From an uncultured Clostridia bacterium (GTDB taxonomy: Bacteria > Bacillota > Clostridia > Lachnospirales > CAMVHY01), in the NCBI GenBank assembly GCA_947167415.1, contig CAMVHY010000036.1, positions 1-9,319 of the forward strand: a stretch of 9,319 nucleotides of DNA. The letters are read 5' to 3'. The first letter of the stretch is position 1, and every line of letters begins with the position of its first letter. Shown in pieces: positions 6,429 through 9,319 of the stretch. The notes beneath the pieces are model-generated. The model had not been told where the DNA came from, ran no database searches, and worked only from the letters and a program-made list of their open reading frames with translations. The position numbers were made by a program, and so were the translations under genes.

Positions 6429-7055
6429 ATGTTGTTCAAAAAAAATAAAATCAAAAAAATATGTACGGCTTTGTTTTTACTTTTTTTATTAAGTGGAAAA
6501 AATATTTTTGCCAAAACAGATAAATATACTGTTCAATTTGGGGATACACTTTGGAAAATCGCTCAAAAATATCAAGTTGGAATCTCAGAAATAATAAGCG
6601 CCAACGATCAATTTAAAAATCCGAATATGATTTATCCCGGCGACAAAGTAACAATTCCTTTACCTGATGAAAAAATAAAAAGCATCGAACAAACAATATT
6701 AAATTTAGTAAATCAGGAACGTCGAAAAAATAATATTCCAGAATTAAAATTAGATTGGGAAATCTCACGTGTTGCCAGATATAAATCTCAAGATATGTGT
6801 GAAAAAAATTATTTTAATCATAATTCCCCAACTTATGGATCGCCATTCGATATGCTAAAAAAATTTAATATAAGTTATCAAACTGCCGGAGAAAATATTG
6901 CAAAGGGACAAAAAACTGCACAAGCCGTTATGAATTCTTGGATGAATTCGCAAGGTCACCGAGCAAATATTTTAAATAAAAATTTTACAAAGCTCGGAGT
7001 TGGTTTTTATGAAAAAAATAATTCGACTTACTGGACACAATTATTTGTGAGATAA
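6429..7055 (+). CDS. secreted LysM-CAP domain protein (SafA-type LysM, YkwD-type CAP)
   Basis: A 208-residue exported protein. Residues 1-28 are a signal peptide: many lysines, a hydrophobic core 11-21, cleavage after NIFA. Residues 32-77 are one LysM domain (YTVQFGDTLWKIA ... IYPGDKVTIP), a peptidoglycan-binding module very like that of the spore coat protein SafA. Residues 90-208 are a CAP/SCP domain of the YkwD group found in endospore formers, with NQERR (95-99), FNHNSPTYGSPFDM (129-142), AGENIA (153-158) and GHRANIL (176-182). H131, E155 and H177 are candidate CAP-cavity residues. The ATG at 6429 is preferred because GAGGTG is eight bases upstream and a signal peptide follows at once; an upstream in-frame ATG at 6345 lacks both. 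A role in spore coat or cortex binding is inferred. The gene is divergent from spoVAA and is followed by a terminator. Confidence 0.93.
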   Translation: MLFKKNKIKKICTALFLLFLLSGKNIFAKTDKYTVQFGDTLWKIAQKYQVGISEIISANDQFKNPNMIYPGDKVTIPLPDEKIKSIEQTILNLVNQERRKNNIPELKLDWEISRVARYKSQDMCEKNYFNHNSPTYGSPFDMLKKFNISYQTAGENIAKGQKTAQAVMNSWMNSQGHRANILNKNFTKLGVGFYEKNNSTYWTQLFVR

Positions 7056-7125
7056 AAAAATGCAAGGATGAAATCGAATTAGATTTAAATAATAAAATTT
7101 GATTTGCAAAAATGTAAATTGGTAC

Positions 7126-7161
7126 AAAAAAGACTTGATATAAAAATCAGGTCTTTTTTTT
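7126..7161 (+). terminator. strong intrinsic terminator after the LysM-CAP gene
   Basis: A 14-bp stem (7126-7139 with 7146-7159, one G-U pair; core GACTTGAT/ATCAGGTC) with a 6-base loop is followed by a T run to 7161. It ends the LysM-CAP transcript 70 bases after its stop and isolates the next gene. Bases 7056-7125 and 7162-7276 show no gene. Confidence 0.85.
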
Positions 7162-7276
7162 GTGATAAAAATATTTTTATAAACAGCCAAATTAAAAAAA
7201 ATATCGATATGGTATGTAAAAAAATAAAATTTAAATTTGCATGTGTACAAAATTTATAAAAAGAAAAAATTATCTC

Positions 7277-7305
7277 TTGACAAACAAAAAGTTTTGTTTT
7301 ACAAT
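7277..7305 (+). promoter_or_regulatory. consensus-like sigma-A promoter of the large unknown gene
   Basis: A perfect -35 TTGACA (7277-7282) is followed by a 17-base spacer and TACAAT (7300-7305), five of six matches to TATAAT. The start would be near 7312, giving a leader of about 44 bases that carries AAGGTGG (7341-7347), eight bases before the ATG at 7356. It is one of the two best promoters in the window and makes the downstream gene an independent unit. Confidence 0.8.
7282..7299. promoter_or_regulatory. inverted repeat filling the promoter spacer, possible operator
   Basis: AAACAAAA (7282-7289) and TTTTGTTT (7292-7299) are perfect inverted repeats separated by AG. They occupy exactly the space between the -35 and -10 boxes. 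This is where a dimeric repressor, or a spacer-binding activator, would bind. The A/T content makes chance symmetry less rare, and no matching regulator gene is in the window. Confidence 0.4.
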
Positions 7306-7355
7306 TAATTATAAACAGGTTTTTTTTAAAAAAATAATTGAAGGTGGATGATATC

Positions 7356-9319
7356 ATGTTATCGATTTTGATGTACAATCAAAAATTAAAATTAATCAAC
7401 GTATATCTATTTGGTAAAGAATATGACAATGACAAAAATACCAAACTGGAGAAAATTAAACAATTTCAAAATGCATTGACTAATTTTGTCGAAAATCATA
7501 AGACAGATGTTAGCATAGACGATATGAGACAATTTATTAACGATCAAAAACAAAATTTAAGTGAGATTGGAGTCAAAGATCCAAAAGGTAAATTACTAGC
7601 TGTGCTCCTTCCCATATACGAAAATAATAATTTGAATTCTGTGCAAGATTTTTTAAGTCTTATCTCTGAATTTGATATAAAAGACACAGAAGCAGTATTC
7701 AGTGACAAATATAATATTTATCGATGTTACGTATGTAGTCAAAATTGTACTGAAGATGTTTTTAAAAAAACCGTTAATGATTTATTATCCTGTAATTATT
7801 TAGACATGTGGACCTTTAAACACTTCATTGCTCTATGTTTTTCGCAAGACAAGAATAAAAAGCTTATAAAAAAAGATTGTTTTAATTATATATTTCAATT
7901 GCTAAAAGAACGTTTTAACGAGGAAAAAATTAAAAACATACATTACGTTAAACATCTGTCTGAAATGATAATTAATACTTTTGGTCTTGATGTGATAAAA
8001 TCTGCTGATAAAAGCATTTTTGAATATATATTAAAATTGACAGAAAATGCTTCTGCTCTGAGATCTAGTGGCACCTGTTTTTCAGACTGGTTTAAAGTAT
8101 TTTCTCATTTCAAAGCTGAGTTTTGGAATTCAAGCGATTTGAAAGACGAGTGTTGGATTGCACAATATGTGCGCTTTCGTAATATGACTTTAGATTTTTT
8201 GGCTGCTAATTCGTATAAACGTAATTCTTTTTATTTGTACCCTAAACTTACCGACGAAGATATTGTTATTGGTAGCAGGGAAAGTTATAAGAAGGCTGTG
8301 CAAAAGTTTATAGCAAATGAACATGTATTGCCAGAAACAAGATTTATGATAATGTATTATTGTAGTCAACTTTATGGTACTGACACAGAATTTTTAAAAG
8401 AAGTATCAGCCGATAGTTTTAGTAGCATTGATAGCTTTTTTTCTAATTGTGAAAAAGTACAACTGAAATACGATTTGGCTTATTGTTTGTCGGTTTTTTC
8501 GACAGATGCAATAGCTGATTTTATAAAGAAACATGCTGATATCAACGAAAATAATCGTTGGAAGTTTTTAGCTGTGCGGGACAGTATAGTTAAAAGATGT
8601 GAAGTCAAAGAATCGTCAGTCCGAATAAAAGATTTTTTCCCAACTCCAAATGATTTATTTAATTTCTATCAAAAAATAGAGCCTGAATTTCAATATCAAA
8701 AGTTTTTAAATATTCAAGATAGTAAGAAGCAGTGGGAATATATTGCGAAGATATATCACCAGTTTCGTGATTTAGATGTTTGTTTACAAAAATATGACAA
8801 CGACGAAATGGCTAATTTTATTAAAGAAAATAATGAACCGTGTAAATCTTTATTTATATGGCTGTGCTTACAAAAATCTTGGGATTATAATTGGTGGGAA
8901 AGGTTATTTTCAAAACCAGAAGATATAATCGATTTTTATATAAATAAAGTACCTGATGAATTAAAAAACGTGGAGTATTTTTACATTTTTTTGCACGTGG
9001 GTTATATGTATAAAGATAAAGCATTATGGCAGGATTATTTCAAGTCAATATTGGAGGAGAAGAAGCAGACGCATATACAACTATTTTTAGACCTTTTTGA
9101 TGGTAAAATTAATTTTAACGACATGAATTACCATATAAGTAAAATAATGGAAATAATGTTTAAAGGTTTTGATGATCTTAAAAGCTTCTTGGATTTTTAT
9201 ATGGAAATACATCCAAATTCGGATAAAAATTCATTAGAGGGGAAAAATGCTAACCAAGATTGTATCCTTCAGTTAATGATCGGTAAGTGTAACTCAAGCA
9301 ACGAGAGTAAATGGAGTTT
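7356..9319 (+). CDS. large protein of unknown function, 3' end outside window
   Basis: An open frame of at least 654 codons from an ATG with AAGGTGG eight bases upstream and its own consensus-like promoter. It is not recognised: no signal peptide, no convincing membrane helix, no Walker, nuclease, methylase, protease or helix-turn-helix motif that I can identify. The protein is rich in Lys, Asn, Asp, Phe, Tyr and Trp and looks mostly alpha-helical. A CxxCxxxC cluster lies at C124, C127 and C131. A degenerate motif recurs at about 90-residue spacing: PNDLFNFYQKIEP (431-443), PEDIIDFYINKVP (521-533) and LDFYMEIHP (612-620), hinting at a helical repeat scaffold in the C-terminal half. It uses AAG, GAG and AGC somewhat more freely than its neighbours, so it may be acquired DNA. 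Its place next to a strong terminator shows it is not part of the sporulation genes. Confidence 0.85.
   Translation, partial: MLSILMYNQKLKLINVYLFGKEYDNDKNTKLEKIKQFQNALTNFVENHKTDVSIDDMRQFINDQKQNLSEIGVKDPKGKLLAVLLPIYENNNLNSVQDFLSLISEFDIKDTEAVFSDKYNIYRCYVCSQNCTEDVFKKTVNDLLSCNYLDMWTFKHFIALCFSQDKNKKLIKKDCFNYIFQLLKERFNEEKIKNIHYVKHLSEMIINTFGLDVIKSADKSIFEYILKLTENASALRSSGTCFSDWFKVFSHFKAEFWNSSDLKDECWIAQYVRFRNMTLDFLAANSYKRNSFYLYPKLTDEDIVIGSRESYKKAVQKFIANEHVLPETRFMIMYYCSQLYGTDTEFLKEVSADSFSSIDSFFSNCEKVQLKYDLAYCLSVFSTDAIADFIKKHADINENNRWKFLAVRDSIVKRCEVKESSVRIKDFFPTPNDLFNFYQKIEPEFQYQKFLNIQDSKKQWEYIAKIYHQFRDLDVCLQKYDNDEMANFIKENNEPCKSLFIWLCLQKSWDYNWWERLFSKPEDIIDFYINKVPDELKNVEYFYIFLHVGYMYKDKALWQDYFKSILEEKKQTHIQLFLDLFDGKINFNDMNYHISKIMEIMFKGFDDLKSFLDFYMEIHPNSDKNSLEGKNANQDCILQLMIGKCNSSNESKWS

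Noticed and set aside
7165..7180. Perfect 16-bp A/T palindrome after the LysM-CAP terminator
   Set aside because: It is made only of A and T in DNA of about one quarter G+C, so chance is likely, and it is not at a promoter.
7041..7378. Minus-strand open frames at 7041-7250 and 7085-7378
   Set aside because: They run through a strong terminator and the promoter of the next gene, and are Phe/Ile/Lys-rich as expected from AT-rich non-coding DNA.
1..9319. CRISPR arrays, tRNA or rRNA genes, insertion sequences
   Set aside because: No regularly spaced repeats, no tRNA-like cloverleaf, no rRNA-like segment, and no transposase or terminal inverted repeats were seen. The only sizeable repeat is the duplication at 5058-5227.

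Overview
The window is very AT-rich and carries a complete five-gene spoVA operon next to a LysM-CAP protein of the type found in endospore formers. This points to an endospore-forming member of the Bacillota, probably an anaerobic clostridial-type lineage; the sequence does not fix the genus. Strong Shine-Dalgarno sites, sigma-A-like promoters and A/T-flanked intrinsic terminators fit this.

Layout: (1) bases 1-964, minus strand: 5' part of a dicarboxylate/amino-acid:cation symporter that leaves the window on the left. (2) 965-1403: divergent regulatory region with a good promoter on each side and an orphan hairpin between them. (3) 1404-3020, plus strand: a secreted 5'-nucleotidase family gene, complete except for one in-frame TAG at codon 59. 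(4) 3021-3145: convergent 3' region with two hairpin terminators, each placed to serve the opposite strand. (5) 6278-3146, minus strand: spoVAA-spoVAB-spoVAC-spoVAD-spoVAE, the inner-membrane machinery that moves dipicolinic acid (DPA) into the forespore and releases it at germination. A near-perfect 75/76-bp duplication sits at the spoVAB/spoVAC junction. (6) 6279-6428: divergent region with weak matches to sporulation sigma-factor promoters. (7) 6429-7055, plus strand: secreted LysM-CAP protein followed by a strong terminator. (8) 7277-7305: consensus-like promoter whose 17-bp spacer is filled by an inverted repeat, driving (9) 7356 to beyond 9319: a large cytoplasmic-looking protein of at least 654 residues that I do not recognise.

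The spoVA genes and probably the LysM-CAP gene act in sporulation. The symporter and nucleotidase look like uptake and scavenging functions. The large right-hand gene is an independent unit and the best candidate for something undescribed, but nothing in its sequence assigns it a role. The most concrete anomalies are the TAG in the nucleotidase gene, with spoVAB showing that TAG is used as a real stop here, and the duplicated spoVAB/spoVAC junction.
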